64,000 nucleotides of DNA from NCBI GenBank assembly GCA_023853785.1, contig JAJIRX010000851.1, forward strand, positions 62,001 to 126,000. The letters run 5' to 3'. Under the pieces are notes generated by a model, which worked only from the letters and a program-made list of their open reading frames with translations, did not search any database and was not told where the DNA came from. The DNA is from Psilocybe azurescens. Lineage: Eukaryota; Basidiomycota; Agaricomycetes; Agaricales; Agrocybaceae. Of this stretch, positions 11,942-24,384 are shown one piece after another. A program made the translations under genes and the position numbers. Numbering within the stretch: position 1 is the stretch's first letter; each line of letters opens with the position of its first letter.

Positions 11942-13158
11942 ACACGTCTTCGGACCATATTTATCGACAACGCGCGGCGATCCAACGCGACCCTCGTTGT
12001 TATCATCCACTACATTCCGTTTTTTTTTTCATCAAACACGCCGCACACATCCAACCTACCATAATACACCACTTCTCAATCCTACACGACGCTCTAATTT
12101 GCGTTGGCCCTCAAACACCATCTATTTATTCACCAGTCATGGGCAGCACTTATTAATCGGTGACTTCGCGTATCGAAGTCTAATACCTGGAGGCGGGAAG
12201 GACGAAAGAGGAGAGTTATCCACTGAAAGGACTTCTAGACAATACGCTTCGGGCTCGGTTCATTTCCACATTTCTCATTTTTGCATCTTCGCATCCAACA
12301 TGTAGCACTACTATCCCGTTATTCGAACTTCGCATCATCTACTTATTATTCACAACACACTGTTTTTATACATACTTATCTATTCCTTCCCTCACACTAG
12401 TTAGTTGTTAATCTTAACCCTCTGTATCACTATGGCCTTGGAATATTATTTCTACCCAGTCGAACTCTCTTTTTGAAGTCTGATTTGAATTGCGCGATAA
12501 AAGATATTTTGGAAGCTGATGGTTGTACTTTGATGACAGTAACGGAACAGCGGCTTGGAACGATGTATTTGCGTCATAATTACTTTCGATATTCGGCCAT
12601 AAAAGCAATGGTAGAAACATTACAACCTGGGGAATTTGGTCTAGATCCCATGGCATCTACAATTCATTGCAAGACGGGGAACCTGTCCCGCAATATCCGT
12701 AGCAACATCCGAACCCAGAGTAAGAATGTAATTTGAGGGGTGTTGAGTCGAAGGATAATCAAAATTGGTACTATGGTCACCAGAAAGCCCTGATGAACAA
12801 AATATTTTTCAGCTGCTGCTCAACCTGCTACCACAACTCACATTAGACGCGGTATGTTAGCGGACATACATCAATCCCTGCATCACGGAATCTCCTGATC
12901 GGAGTGTATTGCATTTGAATTGTGACTTCAGAGGAGCTTCAGGGCCATCCGAGTCGTTTCTCTCTTTCGGATCGGGATTGAGGTCGATCATATACTAGGT
13001 AGAAACGACGACCACGGTATAACACGGTCAGTCTCGGCAATATTGCCGAGTATGCAAGTATTTCAAGGATTATCCTCCGTTCCCCTTTCTTGTGTCTTCT
13101 AGAGTTACAGACTAAGTAATAATTATCAAAGATCAGGGGGAAATCTACGGGGAAGCAT
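11942..13158. other. 3' region of the peptide gene and intergenic sequence
   Basis: The first 400 bases are C/T-rich and look like a 3' UTR. From 12470 to 12736 an 87-codon plus-strand frame exists without a recognisable domain. From 12740 to 13158 I see nothing. Confidence 0.4.
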
Positions 13159-14511
13159 TTATAGCTTCCCTTTGATTCCTCCGACCCAAATTCCGGTTTT
13201 TATTTCATTACGTGTGCGGACCTCCCACCACTGGAGAATAGCATCAACCACATCATCCTGACGTCCCGTAAAGTTGTGGTCCGCATCTTCCATGAGATGC
13301 AGGGTATGTGTTCCAGGACTTCGGTCGTTCAGCGCAGATGCGTATATCATTGCGTCGTATCTGTCAGAGTAAATTTTACCATTCCAATCAATATTTTTCG
13401 GTGAAGGTGAGAAGAGAAACAAAAACATACGGTGGGACGGTTTTATCTGATAGTCCGTGTAAGGTCAGAACATCTGTGGACTGGGGAAACTTATCCCAAA
13501 CTATTGATGTATCCCAGCTCACGAACTCCTGGACATCTTCTGGCGTGATCTTGGCCACCACTGGCTTTCTGGCGACAGTAATGTTCCATGTGTATGATCC
13601 ATGCTTCTCGAAATGTTCCTTCCAAACGGTCCCAGCAGGTGATTCTGATAAATTTTACGGCGGGTAAGCAAAATTTTTTAATGAAAATTGAGCTTCAAGA
13701 GCATTCGAACTTACCTAGAATTTTCTGCGATGTGTAAAGTATGATTTGAGCTTCTATTACCGCAAAGAATGCACTGAAGTGATTGTACACGTACACCCAT
13801 CCTATAACGACCCGAGGCGTTGACGAACGCCGGCACTTTTCTACCTTCCTCCGTGGTAGAGAGCCATCGGAATGCAACAATCGACCCGCGGGAGTGTCCA
13901 ACGAGCAACTCCACAACGTATCCATATGTGATCTTCAGATAATCCACGACCGCTTGAAGGTCCAGAATATCATCAGCAAGCGCCCCTTGCCTCCATGTGC
14001 CACCTGTTTCATGATTGCCGCTGAGATGAAACAATGCAGATCAAAAAGTCAAGACAAATATGTAGATAGCAAACAAAACAGGAAAGTTGAATGGAATCCG
14101 AAATATAAAAGTCAGTGAGATGTAACTAAAGAAATGATGCGGATAAAAGCAAGCTCACCGAAAATCGAATCGGAAAGAGTCCAAAGGCAGCTTCACAGCA
14201 AGCCTTCGTTGAAAGAGATAATCTTTGTGCCTGATAAGATTCTTCGCTTCAATTGATGCTCTATTGGGCATTTTTAATTGTCTGAGGGACGGAAATATGC
14301 TCACCCCATCGTCCCATGAAGAATCTAAACATGGGTAAATTTTGGAAATTACGCCGAGTATCATCAAAAATGGTATGTAGGCACTCACTAGTGCTATCTT
14401 ACGACCATGTGTAGATTCAGTCGGTGCTAGTTGTTCCAAAATCCCGACCAGCTTAACGTTAGATTCGCCTGGGTGAGGGATGAACAACTTCGTGGAGGCG
14501 CGGTCTGTCAT
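13159..14511 (-). CDS. Alpha/beta-hydrolase fold protein with two micro-exons
   Basis: Seven exons on the minus strand (14389-14511, 14305-14324, 14159-14230, 13795-14020, 13715-13724, 13431-13644, 13159-13360) sum to 289 codons, 288 residues. The second exon is 20 nt and supplies ILHGTMG, the HG oxyanion-type motif. The fifth is 10 nt and joins RYRMG to KILESPAG. Other landmarks are FDFRGNHETGG, the nucleophile elbow VGHSRGS (Ser), LTLHGLSDKTVPPYDA with the likely acid, and DADHNFTG with the catalytic His. This is a serine hydrolase of the small esterase/acylaminoacyl type; the substrate cannot be read from sequence. All splice phases agree across the seven exons and no frame break is present. 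Confidence 0.87.
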
Positions 14512-14871
14512 TTTCCAAATAGAATTTCTCTGTCCTTGTAGTTTCGAAAAGAAGTCTAAAGTTGGCTGAGTTGGGCCGTATTTAAAGTAGAACAGCAGCG
14601 TACAGCCTTATCTGTTGTGCAATGTAGAGGACAGTCTGAGTTGGCGCTGAAAGGTTTATATAGTCAAATAGCCGGCACATTTGATAGCCGGCAGCCGAAC
14701 CACGTTTTCTCGTCATCCATGCATGCCGACTATGCCAACTGCAATGCCCTAATTTATCACACTGCTACGAGGCGTAATTATAGGAAAAAGAGCACAGCTC
14801 AAAAGTGAAAGAGACATGTGTAGAGAAGTAGATTAGAAAAGTCGAAAGGAAAAACCAAGACAGTTCTGAAA
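14512..14871. other. Intergenic, upstream of the hydrolase
   Basis: 360 bases between two minus-strand genes, holding the hydrolase promoter and the 3' end of the L1-domain gene. No separate feature seen. Confidence 0.5.
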
Positions 14872-16652
14872 TTATTCCTGAGCGACCTTTCTCCCAAGCA
14901 CAGCATTTTTGGCGCTCTTTCCCCCTTTCGATTTGGCGACAATTTCTTTCTTCTCTCTAGAAGTTGCGCCGCGTTTCTGCTTCATTTCATCCCTCGTGAG
15001 AGAGGGTTTGACAGGCATATCTGAAGTTGGAAGGATGGCGGAAACGGGAGCAGCCTTCGACGCTTTCTTCTTGTCCTTGCCGGATTTATCTTTTCCTGCG
15101 GACGGCGTTGCGGTGTCGGGTGCGGAAGGGGAAGGGGAAGTGTCGCTCTTCGTGGTGGAGACATCTGCTTTATTTGATTTTTTCTTTTTCGATGGCAAAT
15201 CGGAGGTCGCAGGTGATGACGATTGCGAAGCGAGGGCAGGCGTATGCGCAGCCTGAGACTTTTTACTTTTTTAGTATCTGACTCGGGAATTTTTTCGCCT
15301 TTCGGAGCAGACGAGGCGATTGTAGGATCGCTTGAGGTCGTAGCGGAGGCGGCCTTCGCTTTGGGAGCTTTCTTTCCAGAGGAGATAGGAACTACGGACG
15401 GCGAAGCAGTTGGTGCGGGCGTCGTCGGATCTGATGCTTTGCGCATCTTCGATGTGCCGTCAACTTCAGCGGAAACGATTTTCGTTGATTTCGAGGTGGG
15501 GGTGGGTTTTGCTTTGGTCGATGAAGCACCGTCGGCAGCCTTGACCTTCTTCTTCGGTTTTTCTTCTTCCTCGTCTTCGTCAGACGCTGAAGCCCGTTTT
15601 CTGCCCTTTCCAGCAGCATCCCTCTTCGTTTTCGCAACCTTGACTTCCTCTTCCTCTTCCTCAGACGCATCGCCCTCCATACTCTCATCCTCAGAATCCG
15701 ACTTGACTTGGAACCCATTCCATCTTCCACCCTCCGCATCGTCAAGTGTGCACGACCATATTGGTAGACTGACGCTGGAGTTCGTCTTGATGTTCAAACT
15801 CTGAACGTTATCCCAGCCTCCCTTGATGGCATTCACGACAGAGGGAAGGGCAGTCTTGAGATTGTCCAGAATCTGGGATGGCTTTTGTGACATTTTGCCA
15901 ATTTTGATAGAACTATCGCAAATCTTTAAGTATGCTAAAGGTAAAAAGTAACTGGAAAACAACATACGTGCAGGTGCCTTGGTTTTGGTTCATGTAAGTA
16001 GAAGAGATTGCTCGTTCAAGTTCTCCCTTCAAATCTTTTCTAGTCAAACAGACGGGGATGGGTTGCCTAAATAACGATTATAATCAGAAATTGTGTTCGA
16101 CAGAAGAAAAATGACACGCAAACACACTTCTTAGCCTCAAACCATTTTGAGCCTAGCAATTTTGGCAATAGTGGAATTATTCGCTCGTCCGCCAAAAACA
16201 TGCCATTCTCCTTCAACAACATTCTCCGAGCTTCGAAGGGCTTGAATTTTCCCTTTAGTTTCTCGATTCCGACCACACGTGAAATAAATTTGATGTTGTG
16301 TTTCTCGAGAAGATCTTTATATTCTCGCTGAGGGTCTTTTGTGATTAAACACACAGGGCTTGTTCGTGGGTCGACGAGGGGGGTGAACGATGGGTCTGTT
16401 GATATAAATGATATCAGGTGTGAATAAGAACACATCCCACTTCGAACGCACATTTTGACAGGCTTTAACTTATGACCAGAGGGTATTGCTTTGACCGTAA
16501 CGTTGAGCCAAACATTCTGTTCCTTCGCGGGGAGCAGTTGGCCTTCTTCGAATTTTTTCTTTTTTCTTCAACTCATGAGAGTGGAGTGCATCGACGGCTT
16601 TTTTGCATTGTTTTAGAGAGACGTGAGAGTCGATAAGATCACCTTTAGACAT
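14872..16652 (-). CDS. Ribosomal L1-domain nucleolar protein (Utp30/RSL1D1-like) with apparent frameshifts
   Basis: Starts MSKGDLIDSHVSLKQCKKAV at 16652. Exons are 16452-16652, 16128-16395, 15968-16066 and 14872-15912. The L1 fold is shown by QNVWLNVTVKAIP, DPRTSPVCLITKDPQREYK, KFISRVVGIEKLKGKFKPFE and FLADERIIPLLPKLLGSKWF. A long acidic/lysine-rich tail follows, ending SKGGKSAKNAVLGRKVAQE as in RSL1D1 relatives. Such proteins act in ribosome biogenesis in the nucleolus. Three single-base breaks interrupt the frame: in the A-runs near 16550-16561, in G6 near 16378-16383 (one base too many before the conserved PIVHPLVDP), and in T6 at 15267-15272 (one base missing). It is either a sequencing artefact or a pseudogene. 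The family call is strong; the distinction from Cic1 is not. Confidence 0.8.
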
Positions 16653-18346
16653 GGTGACAACGTTTAGAACAGCGTCCACGATCACAAAGTGCATTGAGCT
16701 CAAAAAATCAGAGTTTGCCTTTATTTGGCAAAGGCTTCTCTGTCCAATTTGATGGGCGAGCCATGATGCATGAGGCCTTGAGGCCTTGAGGGTCAACTTG
16801 GTTCAAACGACTCAATTACTCACGACTTGCGTTCTTTTCGTATGCTTCGTGGGGCAAGGCCGAAGGCTCTCCCAGAATCTGGTATCATCTGATATGCTAT
16901 GCTTATATGTCATCAACGACCTGTTCTGTGCTCCTGCCCCTTGTTTGGACGTTTGGCATAACCGAGCAAAATGACATCGTGATTCTCAAAAAGACATTCA
17001 CTGGATCTCAATGATATGTCTTACTTCCTGAAAACTATCTCGGTAGCTTCCAGTCCCAAGAAAAACAATCTATGTATAACCTATTTCTCTGCTGTTGTAT
17101 TGCACTGGACCGAGACTCTCAGGCTGTCCATACCTTTTCTTGGGAATGTGAATGATCTCCTTGATTAGACTCTAGAGAGCATGCACTGTCGGACAATCAA
17201 ACTTCCGTCTTTCTGCTTATTCCATCTCCGCAAATTCACAAACCATGACATCTTTCATAGACTGCGGGTATAAGCAATTAATATAATGCTATTTGACACT
17301 ACATTATACCTCGAGTTCGTTCAAGACAGCGGCTTGAACAGCCTATTTCCGACTCTCCGAGTCATACCTGCCATACATGTGTTATCCTCAAGGCGGATAC
17401 AACACTCAGTTCTGGACAATACCGCCGCACTGGGAGTTCTGATCCTATGCGTTTCTGTACCCGGATTTCTTCTCGTCGGTTCGATCGAAGTTTGCCCGGG
17501 TTTGTTACGATGCCATTCTTGGAGTGGAGTTATGTCCTCGCATGGACAGCTGAACGCCTCTGCATGCATGCTTTACAGACTTTTGACACTCTTTCTTGCT
17601 GTGTCTCGATGTTGACATTGGCTCTACTATTTGTAGATTTTACCACTATGGCAAGATGGCTCCTGCTCCGTGGCGCATAGATCTCGGTGTGTTCCTCATC
17701 TGGAAGGTCAAGCCATCTCTTCGAAAATGGCAAAGATGGACAGCTCTAAAGAAATAATGTGATACGCGAAGGAATTAACGCTACCGGTCTCCGACAGCTC
17801 CTTTATTATGGACGCCAGCATCGGTCATTGAATATTGCCCATGGATTATTATCTCGGAAGGCACGCTACCGACACTTAATGGAAAACTCTTTTTCGGGTA
17901 AGAAATTTTCTGGTGTGCTGGTGAGTGTACCATTTAGACAGTCTTTGCTTAAGTTTGTCTTTCAAGAAAATGGCATATCGGAAAAGTGCGCAATCACCGA
18001 CTTTTGGCGAAGAATTATCTTCACACTAACGAAACTTCTTGGTTACAATATCGCTCCCATATGACTTTGCCAATGGACCCTAAGTTCAAAGCAACGGATT
18101 CTAAAAATAGACAAGATGTAGTTAACCCCTCGTGCGCGATCCGGTTGTCCGTCATGCACAGCAAAATACGACCCTACTACACCATTACCACGATTCGAGA
18201 CGATACTTTTGCACTCAAACTCTTAGAGCTGTAGTTGGAATTGCCACGCGGTCGAACTGTATATGTAGGATTCAACTTCCCAACCGATCTTTCCCCTTCT
18301 TTCTCTCTCAAGTACTCTTGCCACAGATTCGTCTCCCAATCGCGAG
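16653..18346. other. Intergenic region with doubtful hydrophobic frames
   Basis: Overlapping plus-strand frames at 17286-17680 are hydrophobic (LGVLILCVSVPGFLL and similar) and could be the remains of a multi-pass membrane protein. No start, splice chain or family motif supports a gene. Confidence 0.35.
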
Positions 18347-21097
18347 ATGTTTATTCCCTGGCTGAATGTCCACATCAAAAATGTCAATGAACTGCTCTAC
18401 TATCTACGAGAGTGAGTCATCTAACTTGACCTTTCATTCTTAACCCGGCTGGCCACGTGTTCACCCTCTTATTTTAGATCTCCTCCCCCAGAGTGAGTTT
18501 CCAAGGCTCGCTTGAGGCCTACTAACTCCATTTTAGAAACTACTTGGCCACTCGCAGTCGAAAAGAAACTATTGTTTCACCTCAAGAATTAACCGATTTG
18601 GAAACCAATACCAAGGCACGGACTTTCCACCTATAGTTGCTCTCACATTGTCGCCAATTACTCAGACCTTTAGCCCTCCCTTGCCATTTGAGAAAATCGG
18701 TATCAAAAGGTACATTTACAAGCCTACTTCCGCAAAAATGGCATTGGCACCGCTGACAAAATACGCACCAGTCTCCCGCCCTCAGGCTCTTTGTTCGCAC
18801 TTATCATCGGAATAAATGAATATTTGGATCCCGAAGTCTCCAACCTCCCCGGGGCATTTAACGATGCCGAAGACGTTCAGAATTTCCTAATTTCAAAGCT
18901 TGGCGTTCCGAAAGAACGCATCGTGAATCTGCGCGATAAACAGGCGACAAGGGAGGCAATAATCTCTGCCATTCAAGGTCTTGCTGCTAATCCTGCTATC
19001 GGTCCGAACGATCCTATCCTCATCTACTACGCCGGCCATGGAGCTGAAGCGAGGTCCCCACTCGATGAGAGTAGTGCAATGATGATCCAGATGCTTCTTC
19101 CTTATAACTTCGAGACAAAAGGATCGGTTGGCCACCAAGGACAGGGGTTTGTTTGACGTCACGATGTCCAGTCTTTTTAACGTGTGTAGCAAACAAAAAG
19201 TCGAACAACATCGTAAGCCCTTCTTTGTCCCACTAAGAACATAATTTCTAAATTTCATGGATACCCAGACAGTCGTTTTAGATAGTTGTTACTCTGGCTC
19301 GGGGACTCGTGATATTGATTCTCCAGATGAACACATCGTTTCACGGAGAGTCATGCTACCGCCTGGATACACTATCTCTAAAGCTATCTTCAAAGCAGAT
19401 TCAAATGTTGAATTCATCAAGCGAGAAGAAGAACGAGTTGCAGATGCATATGAAGGGGTTTTCGAAGAGCGCGCTTCTGGCGTCCCTTCCGAATACAAAA
19501 TGCACGCTTTGAGATCGCACGTCCTACTTTCGGCTTGCAGTAAAACCCAAACTGCGAAAGAGGTAAACGGACATGGTGCTTTTACGTCGGCGCTACTGCG
19601 CCTGCTAGGAAAGGAAATATTGGAAGACCTGTCTTACAAAGACGTCATCCAGCGACTAGGTCTGAATAAGGCGTATTGGTGAGTAATCCACTTGTTCCGA
19701 AAATCTCAATATCACAATTAGGTTCTCCAGCCAAGACCCACAATGCGAAGGGTTGAATCAAAATCGAAAGATTTTCACCTCGAAGATCACCGGTCGGTCT
19801 CGCAACCTATATACCATTCTCGGGTCTGAAACACCAGGTGAATACAACCTACAAGCAGGAGAGGCCCATGGTATAGCGCGCAATGCACAGTTTGCTGTGT
19901 TTGCGGATGATAGAATGTCCCTTCCCATCGGCTCCGTTGTCGCACAGAAAACAACTGCGTTCAAGACTCAGTGTGCTGTGCTTGACGTTTCTGAAACGTT
20001 CAATCTCCCTAGATCTGCGTACGCAGTTCAGACACGTGCTGGAGAGGAGAAAGTGGTTCGTATTTTTATTGAGCCGAAAGACGAATTTCTCCCACTGTTC
20101 TATCAAATCTTGAAGGAGACACCTGAAGATGGCTATCGAACCTTCCATGTTGTTAATAGTGTTGATGAAGATCCCGACCTCATTCTCAGCACGAGCGGGG
20201 CTTTCGTCCGGTTCAACGTTACGAATAAGATATGCCATCGTCATGGCTTGACGCGCATGCCTTGTGATGGTATTCGTATTGGGGAAACAGAACGCCTTCG
20301 CTCCATATTGCGCGGTGCAGCCGAGTTCTACTGGAACCTCCAACATAAAAGCAAGAACCCCCAGAATATACTGACTAACAAGATTCATCTGGAATGCTTC
20401 AAGGTTATGCGAACATACACAATGGACCCCCAAGCAAAAGACATTTTGATATTGGAGCCAGTCGGTGATAACCTGAACATCAATGGCACAACTTACATCG
20501 ACGTCGGTGATGAGGCGCAGTATGGCTTCAAAATCAGGAATCACTCAACGCTTCCGCTTTACGCATCCCTCTTCTATTTTGACGTCAGCGACTTGAGCAT
20601 CGGTGATTACGTCTGTCGCTTTTTCTTAGAACCAATACTAACGTGTTAAACGCATCTTTGTCTTCACAGTATCCTATCATTTACCGAATACGGCCCCCAA
20701 AGGAAACGCCGATTTCTGCCTCCCAGCGAACGAGACTTTGTGCATCGGATTCAGCGACAGTGGCTCTCCGCCCTTTGAATATTTTCTGAGAGACAAGCAA
20801 GAGGTCGACATCGGATTTTTGAAGCTTTACCTCTCGCCTGAGTTTGTGGATTTCTCACTCGTTGAGCAGAAAACGCCCTTCGAAGAAGATCAGCGTGGCT
20901 GTCGCTCTTTCTCGCCTGAGAAGACACAGGTCTGGGATACAATTATAGTCCCTATAGTCCAGAGAAAAGGCAAGCTGGATACCAAACCCTTAGCCGTTAA
21001 CCCAGGCTTTGACAAAACTATCCTTGGAGACAACTTCGTTGAATCTTTTAGTACATCCTCGGTTAGCTTGGAGTCTAATATATCTTCGATAGTGTAG
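18347..21097 (+). CDS. Caspase-domain (peptidase C14) protein, frame interrupted
   Basis: The p20-like domain is clear: SLFALIIGINEYLDPEVSNL, GAFNDAEDV, ILIYYAGHGAEA with the catalytic His, and VVLDSCYSGSGTRD with the catalytic Cys, then ALRSHVLLSACSKT. A roughly 450-residue C-terminal part follows (GEAHGIARNAQFAVFADD, FYFDVSDLSI, SDSGSPPFEYFLRD), matching the usual build of basidiomycete caspase-like proteins. Supported introns are 19213-19268, 19679-19721 and 20603-20669. Small upstream exons (18347-18412, 18478-18492, 18536 on) are likely, but the start is uncertain. Single-base breaks occur near 18789, 19152 and 19188, the last two in the linker between the His and Cys motifs. Metacaspase-like proteases are linked to stress and cell death in fungi. 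Either a pseudogene or affected by read errors. Confidence 0.75.
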
Positions 21098-21394
21098 ACA
21101 CAGTATTGTCGCCGCACACGATAATCAAAAATGCATCACCCGTATAGTTAATACCTTTAGAAAAGAAACTGTAGAAAAAAATTAACAGATTCGTATTCGG
21201 TGCGTGTGGGTCATTTGGGAGCCGAAGGCGCGCGGGGTTCAGCGAGATGGGCACTGTAATTGAGCAAGATCTAACTTTCTTTTTCCAGGGTCACACAACC
21301 CGCTTCAAGTGTAAAACACTTCACTTGTTTTGCAGTTTATGTTACGATATTCAGACCAAGTTCTAGGTCTTGGCAACTACGCAACCCACGCAAT

Positions 21395-21721
21395 CTATTG
21401 ATCACCCGCTGTGTATCTCCGAGGCTTAAATTCAATAGTCCGCTCATTTGACATGGTCTGGTCATCGAACCAGACTACAGGGTTTCCGAGATTGACAATC
21501 TCCATTGAGGTGACGGGAGTGTCAACCCCGAATCCCCCATTTATGGCATTTATTACACAATTTTCTTGACTCCAGTCACCTGGAAGAGACCATCTTCCCA
21601 GACGAACTCCGACAACGAGAACTTCCGAACTTCCGATCAAACTAAACTCGCAACTTTCTTCATATGTTTTGAAAACATATCGTTCTTGGCGATGAGTAAA
21701 GCACATAATGAGGCTATTCAT
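21395..21721 (-). CDS. Hypothetical 108-residue protein
   Basis: A single open frame from ATG at 21721 to a stop at 21395. The sequence (VVGVRLGRWSLPGDWSQENC, then a Gly-rich turn and WFDDQTMSNERTIEFKPRR) has an alternating hydrophobic/polar pattern suggesting a beta-sandwich. No signal peptide and no family recognised. It follows the caspase gene convergently, 300 bases away. It could be an intronless small gene or one exon of a longer one. Confidence 0.35.
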   Translation of the reverse strand: MNSLIMCFTHRQERYVFKTYEESCEFSLIGSSEVLVVGVRLGRWSLPGDWSQENCVINAINGGFGVDTPVTSMEIVNLGNPVVWFDDQTMSNERTIEFKPRRYTAGDQ

Positions 21722-24384
21722 AAATAGCCCAATAGGTCACGTTTACAAAGGCACGAAATTTTCTATAGCTGACTGTATATACGTGTGTGCTCGGCGATGA
21801 ATAAGGGCCAGGCTGACTCGGACGACACAGGCGTGACTAAGATATAAGCATGGCTCGTACAGACACTGACCCTGCCCCATGTAGTTGGACCCCAAGATGT
21901 CTGGTTTATCAATCTTCTCTGTCGTTTTCCGTCATGGGGCCATATTTTATCTCCAGCTGTATAGTGTTTCGATAGGTTTGCGTCATTCGTTAAATCATGA
22001 ACAGGATCATGAACAGTACCCGGTTACCGGTAGCATTTTAATTAAATAGGTTGACTTCGTTTGAGAGCTTGAAACAAATGGTTTCCCGAGTCACCCAGGC
22101 TCGAGTCAAGAGTCAAGTAAAAAGTATCGTATCTATGCAAAGGCGCCTGGGAGTTCCTGCAATGGTACAAAGCCGAGATTACGCATGTGCGTGTGGAATG
22201 GAAGTTCTTTTGCTACACCATATTGCTACCAGTTTTTAATCGTTCAGCTGCTTCTGCCTGAGCACATGCTGGTAAGCTTTTTGTTTGGCTATTTTCGCGG
22301 GAAATGCATTGCTGGATTCAGAATCCAGTGTGGCGCACACAGCCAAGTCAAAAGACTCGGATCAATCTCGGCAATTAGGCATTTGTACTTGAAGACAGTG
22401 TAGGTAATTTGCTGTGTATCCATGTGGGTGCGAGGGCACCTCTTTCCTACCGTAGTTTCATCCAAAGTTAATGCATCGAACAGCGTACTGAAAAATAATA
22501 AGGAGGAGGCCTAAACGAGTTCTTCAGCTCTGTCTTTAATCCGCACGGCGTTTGGGATCGCCCGACTTTCCTTTTTCTTTCGACGACGACTTAGAGCGCC
22601 TCCGCTGTACAAGGGAAGCCGTCAGTGGGGCCAGGGGATTGAAACATACGGGTCAGAGTAGTACAATGGTGTCAGTCGTCTTGGCCAGTGCCACAATCAG
22701 CACGGCTATACTTTTTACTAGATGGTTGTTTCAGACCATAAGCCACAAGATGGACATCTTAGTCGCAAGTGGATCAAGGAAAGTAAGAGAAATGGCGTGC
22801 GTAAGAAATCCATTGGGCGTTGAAGATTCTTAAATTGCACTGGACACCGGTAAAATCATTCCGTTAGCCAATGCAGAAATTTTAGTGCAGCCATAGAGAT
22901 ATGCGCTACCTGCTATAGGGTCCTACCATATCGCAAATAAAGGCCTATCTGATCGCAGTGAGAGTAAGGCTTGAGTTGCACGTATATTTGCAGGTTCCCT
23001 TGGAGCGTGGTTGGGATCTTGAGAAAGGTTTTCTCCTCTCGATTTGAACTCCTGAACAACCGTTTCGGGATTGTGGATCAGGATGCTACAAATAGACATA
23101 AGTAGTGTTCTGGCGGCAATTATGCAGCACAAAGTCCATGGAGCGATAAAGTGGCACCATCAAATCGAGATTCTGAAAAGATAGGTGGGAACCAGATGGG
23201 AGGTTGTATTATGGTCCGAGATGATCTAGCGCAGCGCATAGGAAGCGAGAGCGTGGCACTATCAAATCGAGATTTTGAACGAACTGTGGGGGCCAGGTTC
23301 CGTATCGATGCTTCATAACATGTTCGACTTGACAATCAAGAGGACCCGTTAAGTTACGCGGAGATCTCGCCTTTGTCTCGGTGCACAGGTCGACAGTTAT
23401 AAATTGTCCATGGTCACGATCGGAAGGGACGCAAGATGCAAGAACTGACACTCACAGCATTCTGGGATGAAGCGGCGTTTGTAGTGGAGAGCCTATCAAA
23501 AGTCGAATATGATATTTTTGTTTTTGGTAAAATCAACGATTCAAGCTTTGGTATTTAACAGGATTTTGCGCTATGGTACAGCGGTGATGGTGGCGGACGG
23601 AAAAAGGCGAGTGAAATATCCGGCGAACTTGCGTGGGACTTGAATGTAGAGATGCAACGTCTTTTAGATCAAGGAATGATGGATGGACCTGTTCAAGCGA
23701 CATAAGTTGGAGGTGGGGCCAGCACTAACATTCAAGCCCGCGTGACCCGAATATTCTGTGTAAAATGAACAAAATGGAAGATGGTGCGAAAAGCGCCTGC
23801 ATAAAAACTTTGATCCCCAAATCGTCGGGAAAGTAAAGAACGGAATGACAATAGACGTTCGCAAGTATAACAACTTCTTGTGGTCTGGCCATATTTCTGA
23901 ACACGACTCTTGGAAATTGCTTATACCGGAGGGCAATGATGCTTATTATGTGCCTCGCCCTTGCCACATGATCATCTCGAGAAAACATATATGTAGTCGT
24001 CGCTGGCTCAATGACTTCGAAGGATGAAAAAATCTTTTCGTCGAATCAGCAGCAGCTCAAGCACTACGTCCATCAAACTATTACTCACAAAATATACTTG
24101 GGTAGCAAAGACGGTGGCAACAGTATGATGGTGGTCGTTGAATAGGAACCTAAGCCAAAAATGGATGGTACAGAAGCCGACAGAAAGTTCGCACGGGCGG
24201 GCTGCTTCCAAGGCGCAAGGCTCTGCCATCCTCCTCAGCCTTTTCTCAAATTCTCCGCTAACCTTTTTCTTTTCTTTCTGCTTGGGAGGAGCACCCCCGG
24301 CGGCTGGTCATATTCGAGTGTTATATGTTCATTTGGACACCGAGCCAACCGTTTTTACCTCATTTTTAGTACAGTGACGGGGTG
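21722..24384. other. Intergenic region, no supported gene
   Basis: 2.7 kb with short overlapping frames only. It contains a pair of near-identical 27-bp direct repeats at 23152-23178 and 23254-23280, spaced 102 bp. The last 150 bases are the promoter of the CaaX-protein gene. Confidence 0.4.

Noticed and set aside
15267..15272. Programmed -1 frameshift at the A6-G site of the L1-domain gene
   Set aside because: The heptamer is not in the phase needed for tandem slippage, and two further breaks in the same gene cannot be explained this way. A missing base is simpler.
17286..17680. Hydrophobic plus-strand frames as a membrane protein
   Set aside because: Two overlapping frames compete, no start or splice chain fits, and no family motif appears.
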